IMG/VR virus record: IMGVR_UViG_3300009155_000101 | Coordinates: 1 to 43,077 of that record | Source of the DNA: a virus | DNA: 43,077 bases | Reading direction: 5' to 3' (one strand) | Part shown: in pieces, positions 13,986-21,684 of the stretch | Numbering within the stretch: the stretch's first letter is position 1 | Layout: the number at the start of each line of letters is the position of its first letter | The notes under the pieces: generated by a model | Databases searched by the model: none | The model's input: only the letters and a program-made list of their open reading frames with translations | What the model was told of the DNA's origin: nothing | Made by a program: the position numbers and the translations under genes

Positions 13986-14612
13986 TTAGGTGGTTACATT
14001 TTCAATTTCGAAGTACTGATATGAAATGGTCACATCAAATGTGGAAGGCTCGGATTGCGCTGCCATGTCCATGGTTGTCTCAGCGATGGTTGTTGGCCAG
14101 CATCCAACCATCTTGTATCTGGCAATTGGATTGCCTTCACGGGTTAGGGGGGTAATCGTCCAGTCGGTCATGAACTGATTCATACTATTTGGGCCGACAT
14201 TGGTGCGATTCGTATTCATGAGGTTCATCCACGCCTCAAACGACTTACGCAAGCCATAGGTACCATCGTTGTAGCAGGAGATCGACCAATCTGCGAAGGT
14301 ACGGTCTCCTGGATACTTGAATGGGCGACCCATGTAATAGGCTTGGTTGACATTGAGGGTGGATGATGGGATCTTGGAAGCCTTGCACAGGAACGAAACC
14401 TGTGAAGAGGGATTTCCACCACCAACGGCTGCTGCGACAGCGTTGATGGCTCCACCGACCGCCCCACCGAACAGGGCACCCGCTACTGCGGCAGCACCCT
14501 GAATGGATTGAGTGCTGTTGCCTGGGAAGTTGCCTTGGACAAGGAACAGGTTGTTTCTTGCAAGACCATTGATGAGGTTAGCGCGAAATGCGTCGATGCT
14601 GAACTGTGACAT
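13986..14612 (-). CDS. 19: Tail tube protein gp19
   Basis: The 208-residue product matches T4-like gp19, which stacks as hexamers to form the inner tail tube. The conserved core runs from about residue 70 (FLCKASKIP) through the YYMGRPFKYPGDRTFADWSI strands to the C-terminal YQYFEIENV. It is longer than T4 gp19 (163) because of a Gly/Ala-rich insertion at about residues 38-66. It directly follows the sheath gene, as in T4. AAGGAG lies before the ATG behind a TAAATA motif. Confidence 0.92.
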   Translation of the reverse strand: MSQFSIDAFRANLINGLARNNLFLVQGNFPGNSTQSIQGAAAVAGALFGGAVGGAINAVAAAVGGGNPSSQVSFLCKASKIPSSTLNVNQAYYMGRPFKYPGDRTFADWSISCYNDGTYGLRKSFEAWMNLMNTNRTNVGPNSMNQFMTDWTITPLTREGNPIARYKMVGCWPTTIAETTMDMAAQSEPSTFDVTISYQYFEIENVTT

Positions 14613-14629
14613 TTAGGACTCCTTGTGGG

Positions 14630-14635
14630 TATTTA
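14630..14635 (-). promoter_or_regulatory. Putative late promoter core for gp19 (CTAAATAC)
   Basis: CCACTAAATACCCAC lies 17 bases before the gp19 ATG, with AAGGAG between. This may give extra tube protein relative to sheath. Confidence 0.65.
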
Positions 14636-14656
14636 GTGGGTTTCCTGCATCACAAA

Positions 14657-16546
14657 TCAGGCACCGACCTCGCTGAAGTTCACGCCAGTACGAGTGGCGA
14701 TGAAGTTCAACTGGATGAAGTTGATGCTGCGGGCGGGCTTGATGTAGATGTCAGCCACGAAGCGATTGCTATCAATTACTTCAGGCGTGTTGTTCTTCTC
14801 GTCGCACACGACCTTGAAGTCGATGATACCGCGACGAGCCTGAACATCACGCAGGAATGGTTCAACAAGTGAACGGAACTGTGCGCGTGTGAAGGCATCG
14901 TTGAACTCAAACAGCGAGTACTTCGAAGCCGTGGCAATTGCCTTCTCAAGCACGATGAACAGACGGCGCACATTGATGCGGTCGAATGCCGAGGGCTTGG
15001 CTTGGGCAGTCTTGTCTCCGTAGAGAACGGTGCCTTCGCCCGAGAAGGTAGCAACAGGATTGATGCCGTTCTTGTACAGCGTGTCTCTTGCTGTCTGACG
15101 GGGTTGGAACGCCAACTTGATGACACCACGAACCTGACCACGATTGAAGCCTGCGGGGCTGTACCAAGGATCGAAGTTGGTATCGGTGCGGGCACAGAGA
15201 CCAGCAATGTCGCCGTTCAGGGGAATCCAACGGTTCGTATCGTTGTAGATGTCGTATTGATACTTGTAACCGCTATCGATCACGACATATGAGGACGATC
15301 CGATGTTGTTGCGATACTGTACTGCACGATCCAACTTGACCTGATCGGTCTCATTCGGATCCTTGTTCGGTGCAGACAGGAATGCAACGCAGTCCTTACG
15401 GGCATCGACAAGATCCTTGAGCATCGGGCCTACAAGTCCGCTGATTGTGTCCGTCGAGTTTCCAGGCGTGAATGTCTTCTCTGGGCCGCCGATGAGCAGA
15501 TTGACATCTACCGTTTCGGCATCTTCGAACATGCGGTATCCCTCTGGATCCGAATCAAGATCCTGACCAAATGCAACCTTGCTGTAATTGGTGAGATCTG
15601 CTGCTACACCATTCGATCCACCGCGAAGATTCCAAATACCCACACCGAAAGAGGTATTGGTTGCGGTTATACCCGTTCCAGTAGCACCAAGCGTATTGGT
15701 CAGGTACCAGTTTTGCGAGTTCACAGTTCCCCATGGGCCAGTTGCTCCCTTGAGCAAATCTGCATATGCATTTGCACCACTCTTCGGAAGAGCAGCGATA
15801 TACTTCGATGTTCTATTGATGACATCGACATAGTAGAGACTCTGACCTTGAGACGAAGTGACCGTGGGAAGAACCGACATTCCGCTGAACTTCTCAAGAA
15901 TGGATCCACGGGTACCCGAGAACAAGCCACCACGGTCAATCACGATAGCATGGAACTCGTCATTCGAACCGCCAAGAGATTCGACATAGGTGGTCGTATT
16001 GGGAGCAGCATCAAACTGCGATGCATATGTCCAATCCGAGAAACTGTGACCATATGCGGTAACACCAGCAACACCAGTTGCGTCAACCGCCTTGCTTCCG
16101 CAGATCTGTACCTCTAGGGTATTGCCGATTGCACCAGGGTAACGAGCAACGAATGCGCCCAGGTCGGCAATGTATACATTTCCAGCATCGAACTTGTCAT
16201 CGTTCTCCAACAGGGCATAGTCCTGTGACCATGCGCCACCATGAGATGCTCCCGTGGCACCAAATCCGTTGGCATTCACCATTCCGCTGATCTTGGAGCG
16301 AACGACCTGTAGGTTGTTGCCGTATCCAAGGAAGTTGGCGGCAGGGAACCACCATTCGGCTACCACATCATCGGGGGTGCCGAACAGTTGGACTAGGTTG
16401 TTTTCGCTGTCAACGAGAATACGCTTATTGCAGGGGCCCCAATTGAATAGGCCCACGATGCCTGCATTGGTTGTCGCAACAGCAGGGACGATTGTGGTCA
16501 AGTCCTTTTCTGTTACATTTACGCCTGGGGAAAGTTGGAATGCCAT
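14657..16546 (-). CDS. 18: Contractile tail sheath protein gp18
   Basis: The 629-residue product matches the T4 sheath family in length (T4 659) and pattern. The N-terminus FQLSPGVNVTEKDLTTIVP is the typical sheath start; the C-terminal domain has DKTAQAKPSAFDRINVRRLFI..EKAI (about 505-530) and the end FIATRTGVNFSEVGA. The middle is a large variable domain on the outside of the sheath. AAGGAG lies before the ATG behind a TAAATA motif, so sheath has its own late promoter separate from the terminase genes upstream. Confidence 0.95.
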   Translation of the reverse strand: MAFQLSPGVNVTEKDLTTIVPAVATTNAGIVGLFNWGPCNKRILVDSENNLVQLFGTPDDVVAEWWFPAANFLGYGNNLQVVRSKISGMVNANGFGATGASHGGAWSQDYALLENDDKFDAGNVYIADLGAFVARYPGAIGNTLEVQICGSKAVDATGVAGVTAYGHSFSDWTYASQFDAAPNTTTYVESLGGSNDEFHAIVIDRGGLFSGTRGSILEKFSGMSVLPTVTSSQGQSLYYVDVINRTSKYIAALPKSGANAYADLLKGATGPWGTVNSQNWYLTNTLGATGTGITATNTSFGVGIWNLRGGSNGVAADLTNYSKVAFGQDLDSDPEGYRMFEDAETVDVNLLIGGPEKTFTPGNSTDTISGLVGPMLKDLVDARKDCVAFLSAPNKDPNETDQVKLDRAVQYRNNIGSSSYVVIDSGYKYQYDIYNDTNRWIPLNGDIAGLCARTDTNFDPWYSPAGFNRGQVRGVIKLAFQPRQTARDTLYKNGINPVATFSGEGTVLYGDKTAQAKPSAFDRINVRRLFIVLEKAIATASKYSLFEFNDAFTRAQFRSLVEPFLRDVQARRGIIDFKVVCDEKNNTPEVIDSNRFVADIYIKPARSINFIQLNFIATRTGVNFSEVGA

Positions 16547-16580
16547 CTCAGTCTCCTTGGATTGGTTTGATAGACGGGGG

Positions 16581-16586
16581 TATTTA
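16581..16586 (-). promoter_or_regulatory. Putative late promoter core for gp18 (ATAAATAC)
   Basis: CGAATAAATACCCCC lies 34 bases before the gp18 ATG in the gap after the terminase gene; an AAGGAG follows in the leader. Confidence 0.65.
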
Positions 16587-16608
16587 TTCGTTTGCCCATT
16601 TCACGCAT

Positions 16609-18285
16609 TCAAAGGATCTCATTCGCATCGTCAAGCCAAGACTTGTCCCGCCTAGATTGTTTATGTTCTGCGCTAGGTTCGCTTGCCAGCATCCGTGATG
16701 CCTCTGCCATCTCATCTTCGGAGGTGTCAAAGAATCCAAAGGGGGTGAGATCCTCCTCCAGTTTCTTCAGTTTTTCCTCAAATAGTCGCTTGCGGACATC
16801 TAGGTTGACCAAGTCCTTGAAATACTCCTGCGTGGTCAGCCACCCGAACATGACAAGGCATGCCACCAGATCGTCGTTGTAGCCTTCCTGTGCCTCGTAA
16901 GAACCTGCCCTGGAGACATAGGTACTGATTTCAGCAATGATGTCGAAATCGTTTACTATCAATTTGTCCCCTTCGATCATCTCCTTGATGATAGAGCAGC
17001 CTGCCTTCTTGACTTGACTGCTCATCTTGATGCCGTTGTATGTCCTGCCTCCACCAAAGCCTTCACCGACCTTCTGACCCTTCTTGCCCTTGATGGAGAT
17101 CGTGATGATGTTCTCGTACTCCAACTCATCCTTTAAGATGTCTGCTACCTGTTGCCCCGTGTCGTTGATTTCGACAAGAATATACGATTCGTTGTATTTT
17201 TCAGCAATGTTTTTGATCAGATTCGGGAACACGGGGATCGGAATGGTGTTATTGCGATATCTTGCGACCACTCTGTATGGCATGGCGGTTACATCGACCA
17301 CCACCATGGCGTTGTAGTCCTGTCCGATGGCACGGCTTGAATCGACAAGGGTGGCATAGATGTTGCCCTTCTTCGGATTCTCGTAAATTGCCAATCCGTC
17401 TTCGCTCTCCATGATCGGTGTCTGAAATGCCAGCGAAGCAATCTTGGACGGTCTGATCAGCGTCTCTTGTGAGCCTAGGAATTGACACTCATACTCGGAG
17501 ATCCATTGCCGTTCCGATGTGTTCTTGATCGTGGTCTCTTTGAATTTCTCGTCACGACCTGGTACTTGCCACCAATGCGCCTCTACAGGTACGAATTCAG
17601 ACTTGCCGTTCTTGGCATTCTGCCACATCTTATAGAACAGGTTCAGCCCGTTCGGCGTGGAGACAATGACAGTCTTGGAAGTCTTTCCCGATGTGATGGT
17701 CGGGTATACGGATGTGAAGAACTCTTCCGCGATCTGCTCGGGGACGAACGCAAACTCATCAAGCATCAGGAAGTTGTAGGACGAACCACGAACGGCACTT
17801 GATGAGGTGGATGAACAGATGACCTTCGATCCATTCTCCAAGGTGATGCTCGTCTTATTCCACTCAATAATGCCTTGCTGCAACCACTTCGGAAGGTTTT
17901 CGTATGCAACCTTGAACCGATCCATGATGTCTGTCGCGGTCTTGAGTTTGTTGGCGAGAATTGCCGCCTTGTAACTCGGATTGAACAGTACCATGTGCAG
18001 GATGCATGCAATCAGGGTGGCTGTCTTTCCGCTCTGACGGGGAATCTTACAGATCGTAAATCGGTTGTCGAACACCGAACGAGCAATGTCTTTTTGGAAG
18101 TCATAGAGCGCGAAGGGCATCAGCCCCTCATCGATGGTGATTACCTTGATGTATGTCTCAATGAAATAGATCGGATCTTCGGAGCATTTGATGTACTCAG
18201 CCAACTGCTCCTTGCTGAACTCTTGCTTGACATAGGCTCCCTTGAGAAGGGGGTTGCCTAGGTATGTTTCATGATCATGGCTCAT
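16609..18285 (-). CDS. 17: Terminase large subunit gp17
   Basis: This 558-residue protein is the packaging motor ATPase and nuclease. The ATPase half has a Walker A RQSGKT at 83-88, a Walker B LMLDE at 173-177, and the coupling motif VSTPNG at about 208-213. The nuclease half has the expected acidic residues: Asp315 in LVDSSR, Glu372 in LVEIND, and Asp471/Asp472 in NDDLV. It is slightly shorter than T4 gp17 (610). It overlaps gp16 by 11 bases and has GAGG before the ATG. The protein works with gp16 at the portal. Confidence 0.96.
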   Translation of the reverse strand: MSHDHETYLGNPLLKGAYVKQEFSKEQLAEYIKCSEDPIYFIETYIKVITIDEGLMPFALYDFQKDIARSVFDNRFTICKIPRQSGKTATLIACILHMVLFNPSYKAAILANKLKTATDIMDRFKVAYENLPKWLQQGIIEWNKTSITLENGSKVICSSTSSSAVRGSSYNFLMLDEFAFVPEQIAEEFFTSVYPTITSGKTSKTVIVSTPNGLNLFYKMWQNAKNGKSEFVPVEAHWWQVPGRDEKFKETTIKNTSERQWISEYECQFLGSQETLIRPSKIASLAFQTPIMESEDGLAIYENPKKGNIYATLVDSSRAIGQDYNAMVVVDVTAMPYRVVARYRNNTIPIPVFPNLIKNIAEKYNESYILVEINDTGQQVADILKDELEYENIITISIKGKKGQKVGEGFGGGRTYNGIKMSSQVKKAGCSIIKEMIEGDKLIVNDFDIIAEISTYVSRAGSYEAQEGYNDDLVACLVMFGWLTTQEYFKDLVNLDVRKRLFEEKLKKLEEDLTPFGFFDTSEDEMAEASRMLASEPSAEHKQSRRDKSWLDDANEIL

Positions 18286-18727
18286 CTATGACCTCGCCCC
18301 TGTCGAGAGCCTTTCGCTGCTCACGAATCATCTTCTGCAAGTCAGCCGTGCTACCAACATAGATTGAGTTATTGGTCACAGTCGTGGTCTTGCTCTTCTC
18401 TTCCCGCTTGATGTCCTTCATGCGGCGGTGGAGATCCATGAGTTTGTTATTTGCCTCTAGGGACGATTGGATGAGTTGCGCCACCACTTCATAGGCTCGG
18501 GGCTGCTGACTCTCCTGTGCAAGTTCAATAATCCCCTCAATCGCCTCCTGCGATTTTTCGATGATGCACTTGAGGTTTGTCCGAACTTCCTTGTAGTCCT
18601 TATCCGCGTCTATGGGGGCGTATTCGCCACTCGGGATAGTCTTGACGGGCAGAATCTCTGTCTTCTGCTCCTCGGGCGTAGGATCGATTCCTAGGGTCTT
18701 GGCGATGTTCAGGTCAATTTCACTCAT
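18275..18727 (-). CDS. 16: Terminase small subunit gp16
   Basis: The 150-residue product fits T4 gp16 in size (164) and place directly before gp17. It has a helix-rich centre (about 48-120) with coiled-coil spacing, and an N-terminal Pro/Glu region. gp16 forms a ring that recognises DNA ends and stimulates gp17. The ATG has only a weak AGAAAG upstream. The end overlaps the gp17 start, supporting coupled translation. Confidence 0.85.
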   Translation of the reverse strand: MSEIDLNIAKTLGIDPTPEEQKTEILPVKTIPSGEYAPIDADKDYKEVRTNLKCIIEKSQEAIEGIIELAQESQQPRAYEVVAQLIQSSLEANNKLMDLHRRMKDIKREEKSKTTTVTNNSIYVGSTADLQKMIREQRKALDRGEVIDEP

Positions 18728-18748
18728 TATCAGGGCTTTCTGTAGTTA

Positions 18749-19588
18749 TCAGAACACGAATGGTGTCGGCGGGTATTCTCGGACATAGACCTCTGCTTGC
18801 GTGGCTCCTGTGAACCCTGCGGTCAGAGATGGTGCATAACCACCAGCAGTAACACCCGCCGCTGCGGATGCACCAATGTCGGCAAATGGAGGAATCGTTG
18901 TCCGATCTTTGCCGTAGTCCTTGATGTCAAAGATGTTGACATTCGTGTTCGTGATGAGCGGTGCGGTCTTGACAGGCCCGTAGAGGTACATCTTGGCGAC
19001 GAATTGAATCGTGGCAAAGTTCGTCTTTCGGGTGGCATAGTCACCATACGAACCATCGTCACCTTCGCCCATCGTGATTGATGAAAGCACGATTGGGATG
19101 TCCACATTCGTATCCAACCCATCGATTGCCTTGATGCTGAACACATATTCGGGGGTGAAGTATGGGAGGATCTGCTCGACAATTTGCAAGCAATCATCCA
19201 TGCTCTTCGTCATGGCACTCAGGGTGAGATTCATGTTGTACGGTACGCGCTCGTACCGTCTCTTCAATGAGCCTCTGTCTGCTGCGTTGTATCCAACGGT
19301 CTGCTGTATGCTGTTCAACTTGCGCGACGAGTCATATTGCAAAGATGTGATTTCGAATCCCATTCTCGGAAGATACGATTCCAAACGCACTTGCTGTTGA
19401 TCGAAGTCCGTTCCAATTCTGTCAAGACGGCGCAAGAACTTTTGCTGTGGGCCATACGCAATCGGAATGCGAATGCGCTCCTTTTCATTTCCATTCTCGT
19501 CATTGCGAACGACATGGATGTCGTTGAAAAGGGAGGCGAACCCAACGACCACCTTGCGTACCGTGCCGTGATAGAAGTACTCAAGCAT
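18749..19588 (-). CDS. 15: Tail sheath stabiliser / connector protein gp15
   Basis: The 279-residue product matches the T4 gp15 family, which caps the tail and binds the neck. The N-terminal EYFYHGTVRK..VGFASLFNDI region and the following RIRIPIAYGPQQKFLRRL (about 39-56) are characteristic, as is QRVPYNMNL-type RVPYNMNLTLSAM near 133. The C-terminus after about 230 is Ala/Gly/Thr-rich and looks variable. Order gp13-gp14-gp15-gp16 is as in T4. The start overlaps the gp14 end; GGAG lies upstream. Confidence 0.9.
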   Translation of the reverse strand: MLEYFYHGTVRKVVVGFASLFNDIHVVRNDENGNEKERIRIPIAYGPQQKFLRRLDRIGTDFDQQQVRLESYLPRMGFEITSLQYDSSRKLNSIQQTVGYNAADRGSLKRRYERVPYNMNLTLSAMTKSMDDCLQIVEQILPYFTPEYVFSIKAIDGLDTNVDIPIVLSSITMGEGDDGSYGDYATRKTNFATIQFVAKMYLYGPVKTAPLITNTNVNIFDIKDYGKDRTTIPPFADIGASAAAGVTAGGYAPSLTAGFTGATQAEVYVREYPPTPFVF

Positions 19589-19591
19589 GAA

Positions 19592-20485
19592 TCATGGATC
19601 TCCGAACGGATTCTTCTCGTCAAAGTTGAAGACCGTGTCTGCCTCTATCTGTATGGCTTCGTTCTTCGCTTCGTCTAGGATGCCCATCGTGTCCGTCTTG
19701 CTCACGATTGGCGCATACAGGTTTCTGCCTGCCTTGGCTATGTAGGCGGTTGTTCCCGCCTCCGTCTCTTCGATCCAAGTGCCAACAACATTGGATAGAG
19801 ATATTCGGTTCGGATCGTTGTTAGGCTCATACGAGTAGACCACCGCCCGCGCAGACGCTCCCGTAGTTGCCCCTGTAACTGATCCATCCGCGTATTGATA
19901 AACGCTGTCGCCTTCTGCGAAAGATCCTGATCCATAGATTCCTCCAAGGTTGAGGTTGACCTTGAACCCTGTTTCGTCGTTGATTGCATCGATCTCGGGG
20001 ATGCCCGTGTCGAAATCTTCCTCCGAATACTGAAACAGTTCGCATGTAAGTTGGTACGAGTAGAGTTTGCCCAATTGATAGAATGGGTTCTCATGCTCGA
20101 CAAACTTAACCTCAAACAGACCCTTGCTGATCGGTAGGTACAGCAAGTCTCCTTCCAAAGGTCTGCCCATAGTGGTTTCGCGCTGAAAACGCTTCTTGGA
20201 TACCGTGAACTTCACGCTGTCCCGAATCTCAAAGCCAAACTTGGTGAATGTATCGCCACCCTCAAATGCGGTGGTAGTGTCCATGTACATCTCCACCATC
20301 TTGAACGAGGTGAATCGTGAGTACTTGGACTCACCAAACAGATCATCCCGCTTGAGCATGCTCCGAGGGATGTAGTACATCTCATGACCGTATATTTTGA
20401 TGGCCTCAATGGTCAGATCCTCTACGAGATTCTGCTCGGGGAGGTATGTCTTGTTGTTGACTCTGATGTATGGATTGAGTGCCAT
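19592..20485 (-). CDS. 14: Neck protein gp14
   Basis: The 297-residue product fits the T4-like gp14 neck family: EQNLVEDLTIEAIKIYG (about 18-34), YYIPR, DDLFGE, and the RPLEGDLLYLPISKGLFEVKFVEHENPFYQLGK block (about 107-140). With gp13 it closes the filled head and forms the tail-docking site. AAAGG is upstream of the ATG. The gene follows gp13 with nine bases between and runs into gp15, in T4 order. Length is near that of T4 gp14 (256), with extra residues in the C-terminal third. Confidence 0.9.
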   Translation of the reverse strand: MALNPYIRVNNKTYLPEQNLVEDLTIEAIKIYGHEMYYIPRSMLKRDDLFGESKYSRFTSFKMVEMYMDTTTAFEGGDTFTKFGFEIRDSVKFTVSKKRFQRETTMGRPLEGDLLYLPISKGLFEVKFVEHENPFYQLGKLYSYQLTCELFQYSEEDFDTGIPEIDAINDETGFKVNLNLGGIYGSGSFAEGDSVYQYADGSVTGATTGASARAVVYSYEPNNDPNRISLSNVVGTWIEETEAGTTAYIAKAGRNLYAPIVSKTDTMGILDEAKNEAIQIEADTVFNFDEKNPFGDP

Positions 20486-20494
20486 GGTTTGCCT

Positions 20495-21349
20495 TTATCC
20501 CATGATGAAATCGACGGGCAACTCGCCCTTCAGGATGATTTCTTTCTCGATGTCTTCCTTCTGCTGCCATGATTCCTTCATCATCGACTGACCGTCGAGG
20601 GTGATGTCACCAGGCAACTTGATGCCGTTGTACTTGGAGAGATTGACTCCCCATTGCCAACGAACGAGCGCAACCAAATACTTCTTGAGAAGACGGTCGT
20701 TGTAGACCTCGGGATATACGCGGGGGTCTAGGATGCGATATGCCTCAATGATGAGATACATGCCTGGGTTCAACTGCCGCTTGTCCGAATCCAGATACAA
20801 CTTGTTCGCCACGCGATTGAATCGAATGCTCTTGTCGGGAGACAGGAACTGACGCAGCAACTGTAGGTATTGCTGCGTCATGTCGTATTGGACGAGATCA
20901 ATCGTGCCGAATGTGTACAGGTCGTTCAATGCATACTGATAGCGAACATCGAACATGCCTACTGACTGCTGCGTGAACGGGAAGATGCGAGTGACGCTAA
21001 CGATCAGGTTCTGCAAAAGGACATTTTCGGGGCAATCAGGATCCTGACTCGTCTGAATTGCTTCGCTATCTTCGAAGCCGTGCCCGTCTGCATTTTTGTT
21101 GATCGTGTTATCTGCCGTAAAGGTAATGTACCCGTTGTTGATGTCTTGTTGGGACACCTTGTACTTCAGGTAGACCTTTTCCACCCCGTCGAAGTGGTAT
21201 TCGGAGAAGAATTGGAGTGCGTCATTGACACGATCCTCCAACTGCTCATCCGCTATGTTGATCTCCACTACGGGGTGACCGTTCGCCCGAAGCGCGTACT
21301 CTTTTAGTTCGCTTCGGCTTGAGATCATTCCGCTGCTGCAACTCGACAT
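20495..21349 (-). CDS. 13: Neck protein gp13
   Basis: The 284-residue product resembles T4-like gp13: SRSELKEYALRANGHPVVEIN (about 11-31), DRVNDALQFFSEYHFDGVEK, a central FDVRYQYALNDLY, and the C-terminal VALVRWQWGVNLSKYNGI.LPG near 225-248. With gp14 it forms the head-completion neck. I use the ATG at 21349, which has GAGGAGG upstream and a TAAATA motif. An ATG seven codons inside would also work. The first 104 bases overlap the end of the preceding gene in another frame. Confidence 0.9.
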   Translation of the reverse strand: MSSCSSGMISSRSELKEYALRANGHPVVEINIADEQLEDRVNDALQFFSEYHFDGVEKVYLKYKVSQQDINNGYITFTADNTINKNADGHGFEDSEAIQTSQDPDCPENVLLQNLIVSVTRIFPFTQQSVGMFDVRYQYALNDLYTFGTIDLVQYDMTQQYLQLLRQFLSPDKSIRFNRVANKLYLDSDKRQLNPGMYLIIEAYRILDPRVYPEVYNDRLLKKYLVALVRWQWGVNLSKYNGIKLPGDITLDGQSMMKESWQQKEDIEKEIILKGELPVDFIMG

Positions 21350-21683
21350 TTGGTGTATCCTCCTCGGGATATTTAGCCTTTATGTCGGGTTCCGCAAGCC
21401 GCTTTGCCTCCTCGACAGCCGCCTCGACTTCCAGGTTCTCGTTGTTCTCTTCTGCAACCAATCTCGAAAACTCAGAAATGCGGCTCAGATACCGATCCCC
21501 ATCTTCCCATTTTCCCGAAACACTCCACGATCCATGTCGGGTTCTATAGTGCCTTCGAGAACCATCATAGAACATGACAGCCAGTTGACTTGGATACTGA
21601 TATGTTGGCTCAAGAACGAGGAAAATGTTCAATGAAACCTGAAGCCCATCCAAGAAAATTCGATCACCCTCATGCTTGAACAT
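21246..21683 (-). CDS. Hypothetical protein with frame-overlapping C-terminus
   Basis: The 145-residue product starts with AGAGGGAG at a proper distance. The first ~65 residues look like a small beta-rich domain with aromatic residues; residues 70-100 look helical; the last ~40 are charged and low in hydrophobics. That last part is read from the same DNA as the gp13 promoter, ribosome binding site and N-terminus, which suggests the original stop was lost and the tail is not selected. I do not recognise the family. It follows the big fibre gene by one base and is likely a minor structural or chaperone protein. Confidence 0.6.
   Translation of the reverse strand: MFKHEGDRIFLDGLQVSLNIFLVLEPTYQYPSQLAVMFYDGSRRHYRTRHGSWSVSGKWEDGDRYLSRISEFSRLVAEENNENLEVEAAVEEAKRLAEPDIKAKYPEEDTPNVELQQRNDLKPKRTKRVRASGERSPRSGDQHSG
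21370..21375 (-). promoter_or_regulatory. Putative late promoter core for the neck-terminase unit (CTAAATAT)
   Basis: AGGCTAAATATCCCG lies 20 bases before the gp13 ATG, with GAGGAGG in the leader. Unusually it is inside the coding frame of the upstream 145-codon gene, whose tail overlaps gp13. Confidence 0.6.
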
Positions 21684-21684
21684 A

